Source of the DNA: Paracoccus sp. PAMC 22219
GTDB taxonomy: Bacteria; Pseudomonadota; Alphaproteobacteria; Rhodobacterales; Rhodobacteraceae
Reading direction: 5' to 3'
Assembly: GCF_000787695.1 (NCBI RefSeq)
Contig: NZ_BBPH01000120.1
Location: 1 to 32,816, forward strand
DNA: 32,816 nucleotides
The translations under genes were made by a program, and so were the position numbers. The notes beneath the pieces were generated by a model that was given only the letters and a program-made list of their open reading frames with translations, was not told the DNA's origin and did no database searches. Shown here piece after piece: positions 1 to 7,698 of this stretch (positions are counted from its first letter, which is position 1; each line of letters starts with the position of its first letter).

Positions 1-323
1 CGGTTGTCCAGCGGCGCGCCCGACGATCGACACTCGGGGCGCGGGTGGTCAGGCGCGGCCTGGGCCGACGGGCGTGCCGCGGCGCTGCCGACGTCAAAGC
101 GCAGACGCTCGACCGGGGCGCCATGGCGGGTCAGCACCGCCATGATGTCCTTGGCGAAATGCCGTCCGACCCAGTCAGAGATGAATCGCGTCGGGCTGAC
201 GAATCGTGCGGCCCCGTCGTCGATCGCCGTCAGGCGCAGCGGCTTGATCCAGTGGTTGTAGTTGTTCGGCCCCACGCTCTGTTCCAGTTCGGCGCATGCC
301 TGACCCCAGATCTTATCCATCAT
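1..323 (-). CDS. dnaA: Chromosomal replication initiator DnaA, N-terminal part (cut by window edge)
   Basis: This minus-strand frame stays open from an ATG at 323 to the window edge, giving about 107 residues; the rest lies outside. It begins MMDKIWGQACAELEQSVGP and contains the pattern NHWIKPLRL followed by ARFVSPTRFISDWVGRHF. That is the layout of DnaA domain I, which mediates DnaA self-association and helicase loading, followed by the start of a Pro/Ala-rich linker (domain II). The DNA-binding and ATPase domains are not visible. The start could be the ATG at 323 or the adjacent one at 320; a purine-rich GGGACG precedes the first. dnaA beside rpsT is a familiar order in Rhodobacteraceae, which supports the call. 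DnaA box-like sites lie in the upstream intergenic region, so autoregulation is plausible but not shown. Confidence 0.88.
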   Translation of the reverse strand, partial: MMDKIWGQACAELEQSVGPNNYNHWIKPLRLTAIDDGAARFVSPTRFISDWVGRHFAKDIMAVLTRHGAPVERLRFDVGSAAARPSAQAAPDHPRPECRSSGAPLDN

Positions 324-869
324 CGTCCCGTTTCCCGTGCCTGTCCCCAATCCCCGCCGGTTGATCCGACGGGACAGAATTCACGTCATTCGGGTGGCAC
401 GCAAAAACGCTGCCCCCGCGACCGCAATCGCGGTCGATCAAGGGGCATCAGCCCGTTTTCGGTCCTGGACACAGGTCCCCGGACACCCGGTGGCAGCCGG
501 ATGTCGTGAACCCGAAGGCGGAAGAGGTGTTCTTCGCGGCCCGGCCGTCGTCCCGGACGGATCCGAAGATCTGTCCACAGGGCCCGGCCCGTCCCCAAGC
601 GACGTGAATCGCAAGGAGGAAACTAGCCCCAGCTTGTGGATAGCTGCAACCGAACTCTGCGCTTGACAGCAACTTGGTCGGACCGAATCTGCGATGCCTT
701 TGACTCGATTAACAATTTTCTGAATTCGTTGAAATCGTTCAATTTTTTAAAATGTCGCAGGTGCAGAAACGCAAATCGGGCGCATGGCTTTCGCCTGCAC
801 CCGATGCTGGATTCCGGTGCCCCAAAGGGCGGGGAATGCTGGTCGTCAGGCCCCCGTGGGGCCTGTGGA
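324..869. other. dnaA-rpsT intergenic region, candidate replication origin
   Basis: There is no convincing gene in these 546 bases. Visible signals are: a DnaA-box-like site at 635-643 (minus strand CTATCCACA, 8 of 9 to TTATCCACA); a weaker one at 571-579 (CTGTCCACA, 7 of 9); and an AT-rich block at 707-755 with 11 G/C in 49 bases, in a region otherwise near two-thirds GC. There is also an inverted repeat TTGAA-ATCG-TTCAA at 729-742 inside the block. Three GANTC sites (606-610, 685-689, 702-706) sit within about 100 bases. Boxes, GANTC sites and a low-GC unwinding-type element beside dnaA fit an origin. Only one good box is seen, so the region may instead be just the dnaA promoter. Confidence 0.45.
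847..865 (-). terminator. Hairpin downstream of rpsT
   Basis: A perfect 8-bp stem (CAGGCCCC / GGGGCCTG) with a 3-base loop starts 4 bases after the rpsT stop codon. No T-run follows on the minus strand, so it is either a weak terminator or an mRNA 3'-end stabiliser. Confidence 0.45.
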
Positions 870-1139
870 TCAGTTGGCCGACAGCGCCTTCACGCGGGCT
901 GCCAGGCGCGAGATCTTGCGCGCCGCGGTGTTCTTGTGCACGACGCCCTTGGTTACGCCGCGCATCAGTTCCGGCTGCGCGGTCTTCAGCGCCAGCGCGG
1001 CCGCATCGGCATTGCCCGAAGCGATGGCCTCTTCGACCTTGCGGATATAGGTGCGGATGCGCGAGCGGCGAGCCTTGTTGACGTCGGTACGACGTTCGAT
1101 CTGGCGGGCTCGTTTCTTGGACTGGGGCGTGTTGGCCAT
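870..1139 (-). CDS. rpsT: 30S ribosomal protein S20
   Basis: Eighty-nine residues, normal for S20, a small helical protein that binds 16S rRNA in the 30S subunit. The N-terminus [17 protein letters not shown] and the following Arg/Lys-rich helices with [20 protein letters not shown] at the C-terminus are typical of the family. AGGAAG lies 8 bases upstream of the ATG on the minus strand and fixes the start. It is monocistronic here, with a hairpin right after the stop and the candidate origin between it and dnaA. The product is highly basic, as expected for an rRNA-binding protein. The gene is intact, unlike the next gene upstream. Confidence 0.97.
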   Translation of the reverse strand: MANTPQSKKRARQIERRTDVNKARRSRIRTYIRKVEEAIASGNADAAALALKTAQPELMRGVTKGVVHKNTAARKISRLAARVKALSAN

Positions 1140-1201
1140 GGGTGTCTTCCTATCGGGTCGGTTGCATGTCTAAATTTCGAACGTGCAAAAGCCCCATGGC
1201 G

Positions 1202-1220
1202 CCGTCCCCGTTCGGGACGG
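1202..1220 (-). terminator. Hairpin downstream of the enoyl-CoA hydratase gene
   Basis: A 7-bp stem CCGTCCC/GGGACGG with a 5-base loop lies about 75 bases after the stop of the hydratase gene and upstream of rpsT. The minus strand has a short TTTT about 13 bases further on, not adjacent. Termination between the two genes is plausible but not clear-cut. Confidence 0.35.
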
Positions 1221-1296
1221 ACATGATTCTTGCCAAAGCGGGCCCACACGCATGTAAGTCGGGGCGTATAGGCCAGCCTTGCCGAAAAGAAAACCC

Positions 1297-2072
1297 TTAT
1301 CTGTCGCGGAACTGCGCCTCGCGCTTTTCCAGAAAGGCGGCCATGCCCTCCTTCTGGTCCTCGGTGCCGAACAGCGCGTGGAACGACCGGCGTTCGAACA
1401 GCAGCCCCTCGCGCAGCGTCGTCTCATAGGCGCGGTTCACGGCCTCCTTGACGGTCTTGGTCGCGATCTGGGACTTTTCGGCGATCTTGCGCGCGGCGGC
1501 CAGCGCCTCGGGGATCAGCTTGGGGGTGGGGACCACGCGGCTGACCAGGCCGGACCGCTCGGCCTCGGCTGCGTCCATGAAACGCCCGGTCAGGTTCATG
1601 TCCATCGCCTTGGACTTGCCCACAAAGCGCGTCAGGCGCTGCGTGCCGCCGATGCCCGCGACGACGCCCAGGTTGATCTCGGGCTGGCCGAACTTGGCGT
1701 TTTCGGCGCAGATGATGAAATCGCAGACCATCGCCAGTTCGCAGCCGCCGCCCAGGGCGTATCCGCTGACGGCGGCGATGATCGGCTTGCGCACCCGGGT
1801 GATCGCCTCGATCTGGGCGCGAACAGGTCGGAGTCATAGACCTCGACAAAGGTCTTGGTCGACATTTCCTTGATGTCGGCGCCGGCGGCAAAGGCCTTCT
1901 CGCTGCCGGTCAGGACGATGCAGCGGACCTTGTCGTTGCGGTCGGCATCCGACAGCGCGGCCGACAGCTCGTCCAGAAGCGTGGCGTTCAGCGCATTCAG
2001 CGCCTCGGGGCGGTTCAGCCGGATCAGGGCGACCTCGTCCTCGATCTCCACGATGATGGTTTCGTAAGCCAT
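1297..2072 (-). CDS. Enoyl-CoA hydratase (crotonase family), frameshifted as given
   Basis: Reading starts at the ATG at 2072 ([22 protein letters not shown], then [10 protein letters not shown], the crotonase oxyanion-hole segment). It leaves frame near 1814-1821 and continues in the next frame with [27 protein letters not shown] and a C-terminus [12 protein letters not shown]. Restoring one base gives about 258 residues, the normal length for a short-chain enoyl-CoA hydratase that hydrates trans-2-enoyl-CoA in fatty-acid beta-oxidation. All family landmarks are present: the GGGCELA block with the second oxyanion-hole Gly, and the catalytic-glutamate region near GQPEINLG. The conserved reading on both sides of a single missing base points to a sequence error, though a recent pseudogene is possible. 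A GAGGTCC precedes the start. The substrate chain length cannot be told. Confidence 0.85.
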
Positions 2073-2141
2073 AGGCTTGGACCTCGTTGGCAGATTGCGT
2101 GGACCCCGTCCTAGCAGAGGGCCGCGCAGTCGTCCAATCGT

Positions 2142-2987
2142 TCACCTCTGACAGGCGGGACAGTAGAAGGACGACCGCCCCGATTGCACGATCCGCGCGA
2201 TGGTGCCGGAACAGCCGTCCCGCAGGCAGGGCTGGCCCGCGCGGTCATAGGCCCGAAAGCTGTGCTGGAAATAACCCAGCTCTCCACTGGCTTGGCGATG
2301 ATCGCGCAGGGACGACCCGCCCGCGGCGATGGCGTCGGTCAGGACGTCGCGGATATGGCCGACCAGGGCCGCGATGCGCGCGGCCCCCACGCGTCCCGCC
2401 GCACGGCGCGGATCGATCCCCGCGCGCCACAGCGATTCGCTGACATAGATGTTGCCCAGGCCCGCCACGATGCGCTGGTCCAGCAGCGCCTGTTTCACCG
2501 GCACGCGTCGCCCCGAAAAGGCCGCCGCCAGATAGGCGGGGGTGAAGACCGCATCGAACGGCTCGGGGCCCAGATGGTCCAGCAGCGGATGGGACGCGCC
2601 CTCGCGGATCAGGTCGACCATGCCGAAACGCCGCGCGTCGTTGAAGGTGATGGTCGTGCCCGCATCGGTGGTCAGCACCACATGATCGTGGCGCGCATGG
2701 ATGCCCGGATCGCGGTGGAACCCGGCCAGGCCCGCGCCCTCGACCAGCATGCGGCCGGACATGCCCAGATGCCACAGCACTGTGCCGCCCCGGTCCAGGT
2801 CGGCCAGCAGGTATTTCGACCGCCGCCGCAGCGCGGTGACGGTGGCGCCGGTCAGCACCTGCATCAGGTCCACCGGCATGGGCCAGCGCAGGTCCGGGCG
2901 GTTGATCTGGGCGCGCGTGATGCGGGCGCCTTCCAGATGGGGCAACAGGCCGCGGCGAACGGTCTCGACTTCCGGCAGTTCTGGCAA
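2142..2987 (-). CDS. mutM: Formamidopyrimidine-DNA glycosylase (Fpg/MutM)
   Basis: Removes oxidised purines such as 8-oxoguanine and nicks the abasic site. In this family catalysis uses the N-terminal proline, so the mature protein must start [13 protein letters not shown]. That sequence is preceded by a TTG codon at 2987-2985 with AAGGAA about 6 bases upstream, so I take TTG as the start, giving 281 residues. A longer frame from further upstream would bury the catalytic proline. Other landmarks are the KYLL lysine region, [14 protein letters not shown], the [16 protein letters not shown] helix-two-turn-helix, and a C-terminal zinc finger C-x4-C-x16-C-x2-C ending at the stop. It diverges from ubiE with only about 75 bases between the starts. 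Confidence 0.95.
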   Translation of the reverse strand: MPELPEVETVRRGLLPHLEGARITRAQINRPDLRWPMPVDLMQVLTGATVTALRRRSKYLLADLDRGGTVLWHLGMSGRMLVEGAGLAGFHRDPGIHARHDHVVLTTDAGTTITFNDARRFGMVDLIREGASHPLLDHLGPEPFDAVFTPAYLAAAFSGRRVPVKQALLDQRIVAGLGNIYVSESLWRAGIDPRRAAGRVGAARIAALVGHIRDVLTDAIAAGGSSLRDHRQASGELGYFQHSFRAYDRAGQPCLRDGCSGTIARIVQSGRSSFYCPACQR

Positions 2988-3063
2988 TCGGGTTCCTTTC
3001 GTCGCATTGTGCGCGCGGCAAGCCGGACCTATCTGGCAATGGAACAGGCAAACGGCAAGCGTG

Positions 3064-3810
3064 ATGACGGACAACAGGCAGACCCATTTCGGCTTTCAGA
3101 CCGTGGACGAGGATCAGAAGGCCGGCATGGTCCATCAGGTCTTCTCCAGCGTCGCGTCGAAATACGACGTGATGAACGACCTGATGAGCGTGGGCATCCA
3201 CCGCGTCTGGAAGACTGCGATGATGGACTGGCTGGCGCCCCGCGACGGGCAGCACCTGCTGGACGTGGCGGGCGGCACCGGCGACGTGGCCTTCCGGTTC
3301 CTGGACCGGGCGCCTGGCGCGCGCGTGACGGTCTGCGACATGACCGAATCCATGCTGGTCGAGGGGCGCAAGCGCGCCGATGCCGTCGACAAGGCGGACC
3401 GGCTGGCCTGGGTCACGGGCGACGCGATGGCGCTGCCCTTTGCCGACAACAGTTTCGACCGCTACACGATCAGCTTTGGCATCCGCAACGTGACGCGCAT
3501 TCCCGATGCGCTAACCGAGGCGTATCGCGTGCTGAAGCCCGGCGGGCGGCTGGTGGTGCTGGAGTTCAGCCAGATCCCGGTGCCCGCGATGCAATGGGCC
3601 TATGACCGCTACAGCTTCAACGTGATCCCGGCGATGGGACAGGCGGTGACGGGCGATCGCGACAGCTATCAGTATCTGGTCGAATCGATCCGCAAGTTCC
3701 CCGACCAGGGCAGCTTTGCCCAGTTGATCCGCGATGCGGGCTTTGGCCGGGTGCAGTGGCGCAACCTGTCGATGGGCATCGCCGCCCTGCATTCCGGCTG
3801 GAAATTGTAG
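3064..3810 (+). CDS. ubiE: Ubiquinone/menaquinone biosynthesis C-methyltransferase UbiE
   Basis: SAM-dependent C-methyltransferase of ubiquinone (and, where present, menaquinone) synthesis, 248 residues. Visible are the UbiE N-terminal pattern [22 protein letters not shown], the SAM-binding motif [13 protein letters not shown], the acidic strand [11 protein letters not shown], and the family signature [13 protein letters not shown] followed by [15 protein letters not shown]. The ATG at 3064 was chosen; a GTG sits directly before it. No strong ribosome-binding site is seen. ubiB starts 5 bases after the stop, so the two form an operon. ubiE-ubiB beside mutM is common in alphaproteobacteria. 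Confidence 0.96.
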   Translation: MTDNRQTHFGFQTVDEDQKAGMVHQVFSSVASKYDVMNDLMSVGIHRVWKTAMMDWLAPRDGQHLLDVAGGTGDVAFRFLDRAPGARVTVCDMTESMLVEGRKRADAVDKADRLAWVTGDAMALPFADNSFDRYTISFGIRNVTRIPDALTEAYRVLKPGGRLVVLEFSQIPVPAMQWAYDRYSFNVIPAMGQAVTGDRDSYQYLVESIRKFPDQGSFAQLIRDAGFGRVQWRNLSMGIAALHSGWKL

Positions 3811-3814
3811 GCTT

Positions 3815-5347
3815 ATGCGCGGACCCCACAACATCTTGCGTCTGATCCGGACGGGTGCGACCTTTGAACGGACCGGCGCGATGGCTGCCGTCCTGGACGC
3901 GGTCGATGCGCCGATCCGCCTGCGCATGGCGGCGCGCGTGATGGGCTGGCCGTTCCGGTGGCTGGGCTACAAGGGCGATCCGACCCTGCCTCCGATCACG
4001 CGGGCGATCACCGCGCTGGGACCCGCCTATATCAAGTTCGGGCAGATCCTGTCGACGCGCGCCGATGTCGTTGGCCCTGAGATGGCCGGACAGCTGCGCA
4101 TGCTGCAGGACCGCCTGCCGCCCTTTCCCACCGACGTGGCGAAAAAGGCCATCGCGGCAGAGCTGCGCGCGCCCGTCGATCAGCTGTTCAGCGAGTTCTC
4201 CGAACCGGTCGCCGCGGCCTCCATCGCGCAGGTCCATCGTGCCCGCGTGCGCGAGACGGGCCGCGAGGTCGCGGTCAAGGTCGTCCGCCCCGGCATCGGG
4301 GCTGCGTTCAAGCGCGACATCGACGCGTTCCATTTCGGCGCCCGCCTGATCGAGATCCTGTCCCCCGGCACCCGCCGCCTGCGCCCGCGCGACGTCGTGC
4401 GCCATTTCGAACAGACGGTGACCGGCGAACAGGACCTGCGCCTGGAGGCCGCTGCCGCGTCCGAGTTTGCGGAAAACACCGCCCGCGATGCGGGATTCCA
4501 GATCCCCATGCCGCATTGGGCGCTGTGTTCGCGGCGCGTCCTGACCGCCGATTGGGCCGAAGGCCTGCCGATGGGCGACCGCGATGCGCTGATCGCCGCG
4601 GGTCATGACACCACCGATCTGGCGCGCCGGGTGATCCAGCTGTTTCTGTCGCATGCGCTGCGCGACGGGTTCTTTCATGCCGACATGCATCACGGCAACC
4701 TCAAGGTCGCGGCCAATGGCGATGTCATCGCCTATGATTTCGGCATCATGGGAGAGATCGACGAATATACCCGTCGCGTCTATGCCCAGATCCTGTACGG
4801 CTTCATCCAGCGTGACTACCGCCTGGTCGCCCGCGTGCATTTCGAGGCCGGATACGTCCCCCGCGACCGCGACGAGGCCGCGTTCGCCCGCGCCCTGCGC
4901 GCCGTCGGAGAGCCGATCTTTGGCGCCGATGCCAGCCGGATCAGCATGGGCAACCTGCTGTCCTATCTGTTCGAGGTGACGGAACGGTTCGGCATGCCCA
5001 CGCGGACCGAACTGATCCTGCTGCAGCGCACCATGGTCGTGGTCGAGGGCGTGGCCCGGTCGCTGGACCCGAACCTGAACATCTGGGACGCCGCAAAGCC
5101 GGTCGTGTCCGATTACATCAAGGCCAGCGTCGGTCCCAAGGCCGCGATCAGCGACCTGACCCATATCGCACAGACCGTGGGCCGGTACGGCCCGCTGCTG
5201 CCGCGGATCATCGAACAGGCCCTGTGGGAACGCGCGCACCCCGAAGAGGCGCGGCTGACCCTGATCCAGGCGCGCAGTTCGGGGACGCTGATCCTGGTCG
5301 CGCTTCTGGCGCTGGCGGCAGGGGCCGGGATCGGCCTGTCGCTCTAG
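3815..5347 (+). CDS. ubiB: UbiB, ABC1-family atypical kinase for ubiquinone biosynthesis
   Basis: A 510-residue protein-kinase-like ATPase needed for coenzyme Q synthesis, peripherally attached to the inner membrane. The family KxGQ motif is seen in YIKFGQILSTRADVVG, the Ala-rich nucleotide loop in AAASIAQVHRA, the ATP-site lysine in VAVKVVRPG, the catalytic loop as FFHADMHHGNL (the classic form is HADPHPGN) and the DFG motif as AYDFGIMGEID. Two hydrophobic C-terminal stretches (LILVALLALAAGAGIGLSL at the very end) are the usual membrane-anchoring part. The start at 3815 follows the ubiE stop by 4 bases, implying translational coupling. The gene ends only 4 bases from the convergent end of the next minus-strand gene. 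Confidence 0.94.
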   Translation: MRGPHNILRLIRTGATFERTGAMAAVLDAVDAPIRLRMAARVMGWPFRWLGYKGDPTLPPITRAITALGPAYIKFGQILSTRADVVGPEMAGQLRMLQDRLPPFPTDVAKKAIAAELRAPVDQLFSEFSEPVAAASIAQVHRARVRETGREVAVKVVRPGIGAAFKRDIDAFHFGARLIEILSPGTRRLRPRDVVRHFEQTVTGEQDLRLEAAAASEFAENTARDAGFQIPMPHWALCSRRVLTADWAEGLPMGDRDALIAAGHDTTDLARRVIQLFLSHALRDGFFHADMHHGNLKVAANGDVIAYDFGIMGEIDEYTRRVYAQILYGFIQRDYRLVARVHFEAGYVPRDRDEAAFARALRAVGEPIFGADASRISMGNLLSYLFEVTERFGMPTRTELILLQRTMVVVEGVARSLDPNLNIWDAAKPVVSDYIKASVGPKAAISDLTHIAQTVGRYGPLLPRIIEQALWERAHPEEARLTLIQARSSGTLILVALLALAAGAGIGLSL

Positions 5348-5351
5348 GTCA

Positions 5352-5692
5352 TCAGAAACAGATGATCTCTGCCTCCGCCTCGGCGCGGCGCAGGATGGCC
5401 ACGGTCTCGGTCATTGTGGCCATGCCGCGGAACATGCCGGACCGCTCTCCTGTGGTCTGGCGCATCCGCAGGATGGTTTCCGCGCGACGTAGTCGGCATA
5501 GGGCAGCACCTCGGCGATGCGGTCGATGGCGCAGGAACAGCGGTCCAGCATGTCGCGCGTCTGCCCGTTGGTCGCCATGCAGGCGAAGGCGTATTCGACC
5601 CGCGCGTTCGTCGGATAATCGTTCACCGCCTGCGCCGACGCGGGCACCGCCGACAGGGCCAGGGCCACCGCGCAGGCGCCCGCGCGGATCAT
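5352..5692 (-). CDS. Small cysteine-containing exported protein, function unknown, frameshifted as given
   Basis: I do not recognise this family. It begins MIRAGACAVALALSAVPASAQA, a clear signal peptide, so the mature protein should be periplasmic. The mature part starts VNDYPTNARVEYAFACM and has three cysteines in a short span (ACMATNG, then DRCSCAID). Near 5479-5487 the frame breaks; adding one base continues as ETILRMRQTTGERSGMFRGM and ends EAEAEIICF, giving 113 residues. Both halves have coherent codon use, so a sequence error is likelier than decay. The ATG overlaps the stop of the upstream gene (ATGA), so they are co-translated. It ends the minus-strand series that begins at pqqA, which suggests a periplasmic role in PQQ-dependent oxidation; that is inference. 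Confidence 0.6.
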
Positions 5693-6294
5693 TGCAGCAC
5701 CAGCGTGTTGCGATAGCCCGGCGCGGCGTCCGTCTCGGCCCGCAATTCGCGGATGGGCTCGTCGGGCGCGGCCATGACAAAGGTCAGCGTCAGCGACTGA
5801 AACCCGTTCATCCGCGCCGCATTCGCGTCCTGTGCAAAGGGCTGAAAGCTGGCCGTGATGCCATCGTCGGTCTTTGTGACCTCTCCGCCCTGGAACAGCG
5901 CCTCCTTCATCCGGTTGCGGATGTAGAACGGGCTGCCGCCGGTCAGCGCGGCCATGTCGCGGGTGGTCTGTTCCAGAAAGAAGGTCAGGACCGGGTCCCC
6001 CGAGGAAATCGGGAACGGCCCGATCGTGCGGTCGATGGCCCCGGCCTTCTGGTTCAGTTCCAGGATCGGCTGCTGGTCGCTGGGGTCGATGTCCTGGGAC
6101 AGGGTGATGCGGCCATCCTCGGTCGGGCGGAACCCTTCGGCCGCGGGGCCGGTGACGGTCATCTGCCATTGCAGTTCGGTGTCGCCCAGATCCCAGGGGC
6201 CGCGTTCGGCAAAGACCGCGTCGCCGGCCTCGGCTGCGATCAGGGGCAGGGGGGCAAGCCCCAGCATCAGGGCAAGTGCAAAGGCGCGGGTCAT
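5689..6294 (-). CDS. Exported protein of unknown function linked to the kinase/PQQ cluster
   Basis: 201 residues starting MTRAFALALMLGLAPLPLIAAEA, a signal peptide, so probably periplasmic. GGGAGGA lies a few bases before the ATG. The mature part is acidic, without cysteines or transmembrane segments, and has patterns such as ERGPWDLGDTELQWQMTV, TIGPFPISSGDPVLTFFLE and GGSPFYIRNRMKEAL, none of which I can assign. It lies 84 bases after the kinase stop and overlaps the next gene by 4 bases. A small inverted repeat (CCCAA-CGT-TTGGG, 6304-6316) overlaps its ribosome-binding site and might affect translation. Position suggests a partner of a PQQ enzyme or its electron transfer; no function is shown by the sequence itself. 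Confidence 0.75.
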   Translation of the reverse strand: MTRAFALALMLGLAPLPLIAAEAGDAVFAERGPWDLGDTELQWQMTVTGPAAEGFRPTEDGRITLSQDIDPSDQQPILELNQKAGAIDRTIGPFPISSGDPVLTFFLEQTTRDMAALTGGSPFYIRNRMKEALFQGGEVTKTDDGITASFQPFAQDANAARMNGFQSLTLTFVMAAPDEPIRELRAETDAAPGYRNTLVLQ

Positions 6295-6378
6295 GGTCGT
6301 CCTCCCAAACGTTGGGGCATGATGGGCGCGGGATGGGCGGGGGCGCAAGCCTGGCGGGGTGCGCATCCCCCCTTGGTC

Positions 6379-7698
6379 TTAGGCCAGCAGGCGGCCCAGG
6401 ATCTCGGCCAGGTCGGGGGGGCTGACGGGCTTTTCCAGCAGGTGGATGCCCATGGCCGCGCAGCGCCGCGAAATCGCCGGGTCGCGATGCGCCGTCACCA
6501 TCACCGCGGGCACGGGTCGGTCGGATGCCGCCCGCAGCGCCTCGATCGCGGCAAAACCGGTATCGCCGTTCTCCAGGTGGTAATCGGCCAGGATCACGTC
6601 GGGGGGTTCGTCCCCCATCGTGGCCAGCGCCTCGGCCGTGTCGCCCGCGATGCGGGGCACCATGCCAAGCCGGTCGCTCAGGATCATCTGATAGGCGCGG
6701 CGCATCTCGGGGTCGTTCTCGACCACCAGGGCCACGCGGCCGCGCAGCGCGGGCAGGGGCGCGACCGCAAGGCGCGGCGTGTCGGTCAGCGCCTGCACCA
6801 GCGGCAGGCCGACGCGAAACACCGTGCCGCGCATCGCCTCGGACGACAGGCTGATCGGATGGCCCAGCTTGGCGCAGGCACGGCGTACGATGGACAGGCC
6901 CAGCCCCATGCCGGGCGTCGCGCTGTCATGGGTCAGCCGCTGGAATTCGTCAAAGATGCGGTTGCGGTCCACCGCCGGGATGCCCATCCCCGTGTCATAG
7001 ACCGACAGCCAGCACATCGCCCCCTTGCGCCGCGCCCCCACGGCCACGCCGCCGCGATGGGTGTACTTGATCGCGTTCGACACCAGGTTCTGCGCGATGC
7101 GACGCAGAAAGATCGGGTCGCTGTCGACCACCGCGGTCGTGGGCATGAACCGCAGCCGCAGCCCCTTGGCCTGCGCCACGGGCGCGAATTCGGCGGCCAG
7201 CCTGCGAAACAGGTCGTCAAGCGGCACGGGCTGGCGGTTGAACTCGATCCGCTGGCTGTCTAGCCGAGAGATGTCCAGCACCGCATGCATCAGCTGTTCG
7301 ACCGATTCGAAGGCGCTGCCAAGGCGGTCGGTCAGTTCCGTCTGGTGCGGGTCCATCGCGGTGTCGGTCAGCGCCGACAGGAACAGCCGCGCCGCCGACA
7401 GGGGCTGCAGCAGATCGTGGCTGGCGGCGCGCAGGAAGCGGGTCTTCGACCGGTTCGCCTCCTCGGCCAGGGCGCGGGCCACGGCCAGTTCGCGGTTCCT
7501 TTGGGACAGGTCGGCCATCGCGCGTTCCAGGTCGCGGGTGCGGGCCAGAACCTCCTGTTCCAACGCCACGGCGGCCTGGAACATCGACCAGGCGGATCCG
7601 CGCGATTCCTCCAGTCGGTCGATGCGGTCGATCAGGACGGCATTGATGCGGGTCAGCTTCTCGATCTGCCGGGCCGGCGGGTCGTCGTCACGCAGCAT
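6379..7698 (-). CDS. Soluble hybrid histidine kinase, NahK/ErcS'-like
   Basis: 439 residues with no transmembrane segment. Residues 10-85 form a predicted coiled coil, then the phospho-acceptor site FLRAASHDLLQPLSAARLF (His94), the N box QNLVSNAIKY (about 203-212), G1 DTGMGI (235-240) and G2 GMGLGLS (263-269). A C-terminal receiver domain (about 320-439) has Asp372 in ILADYHLENGDTG and Lys423 in LEKPVSP. This layout matches the cytoplasmic NahK/ErcS' kinases of pseudomonads, which are encoded beside a FIST-domain NO sensor and linked to biofilm control and quinoprotein ethanol oxidation. Here it overlaps the FIST gene by 11 bases, so the kinase is very likely the sensor's output. Phosphotransfer to the response regulator two genes upstream is inference. 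FlhS of Paracoccus is another possible relative. Confidence 0.85.
   Translation of the reverse strand: MLRDDDPPARQIEKLTRINAVLIDRIDRLEESRGSAWSMFQAAVALEQEVLARTRDLERAMADLSQRNRELAVARALAEEANRSKTRFLRAASHDLLQPLSAARLFLSALTDTAMDPHQTELTDRLGSAFESVEQLMHAVLDISRLDSQRIEFNRQPVPLDDLFRRLAAEFAPVAQAKGLRLRFMPTTAVVDSDPIFLRRIAQNLVSNAIKYTHRGGVAVGARRKGAMCWLSVYDTGMGIPAVDRNRIFDEFQRLTHDSATPGMGLGLSIVRRACAKLGHPISLSSEAMRGTVFRVGLPLVQALTDTPRLAVAPLPALRGRVALVVENDPEMRRAYQMILSDRLGMVPRIAGDTAEALATMGDEPPDVILADYHLENGDTGFAAIEALRAASDRPVPAVMVTAHRDPAISRRCAAMGIHLLEKPVSPPDLAEILGRLLA

Noticed and set aside
45..666. Overlapping open frames on both strands between dnaA and rpsT
   Set aside because: They run across dnaA in the wrong frame or lack start signals and any recognisable protein pattern; high GC makes long chance frames common.
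2184..3605. Long plus-strand frame of 473 codons across mutM and ubiE
   Set aside because: It is a shadow of two well-supported genes on other frames; composition is Arg/Gly/Ala-rich without family motifs.
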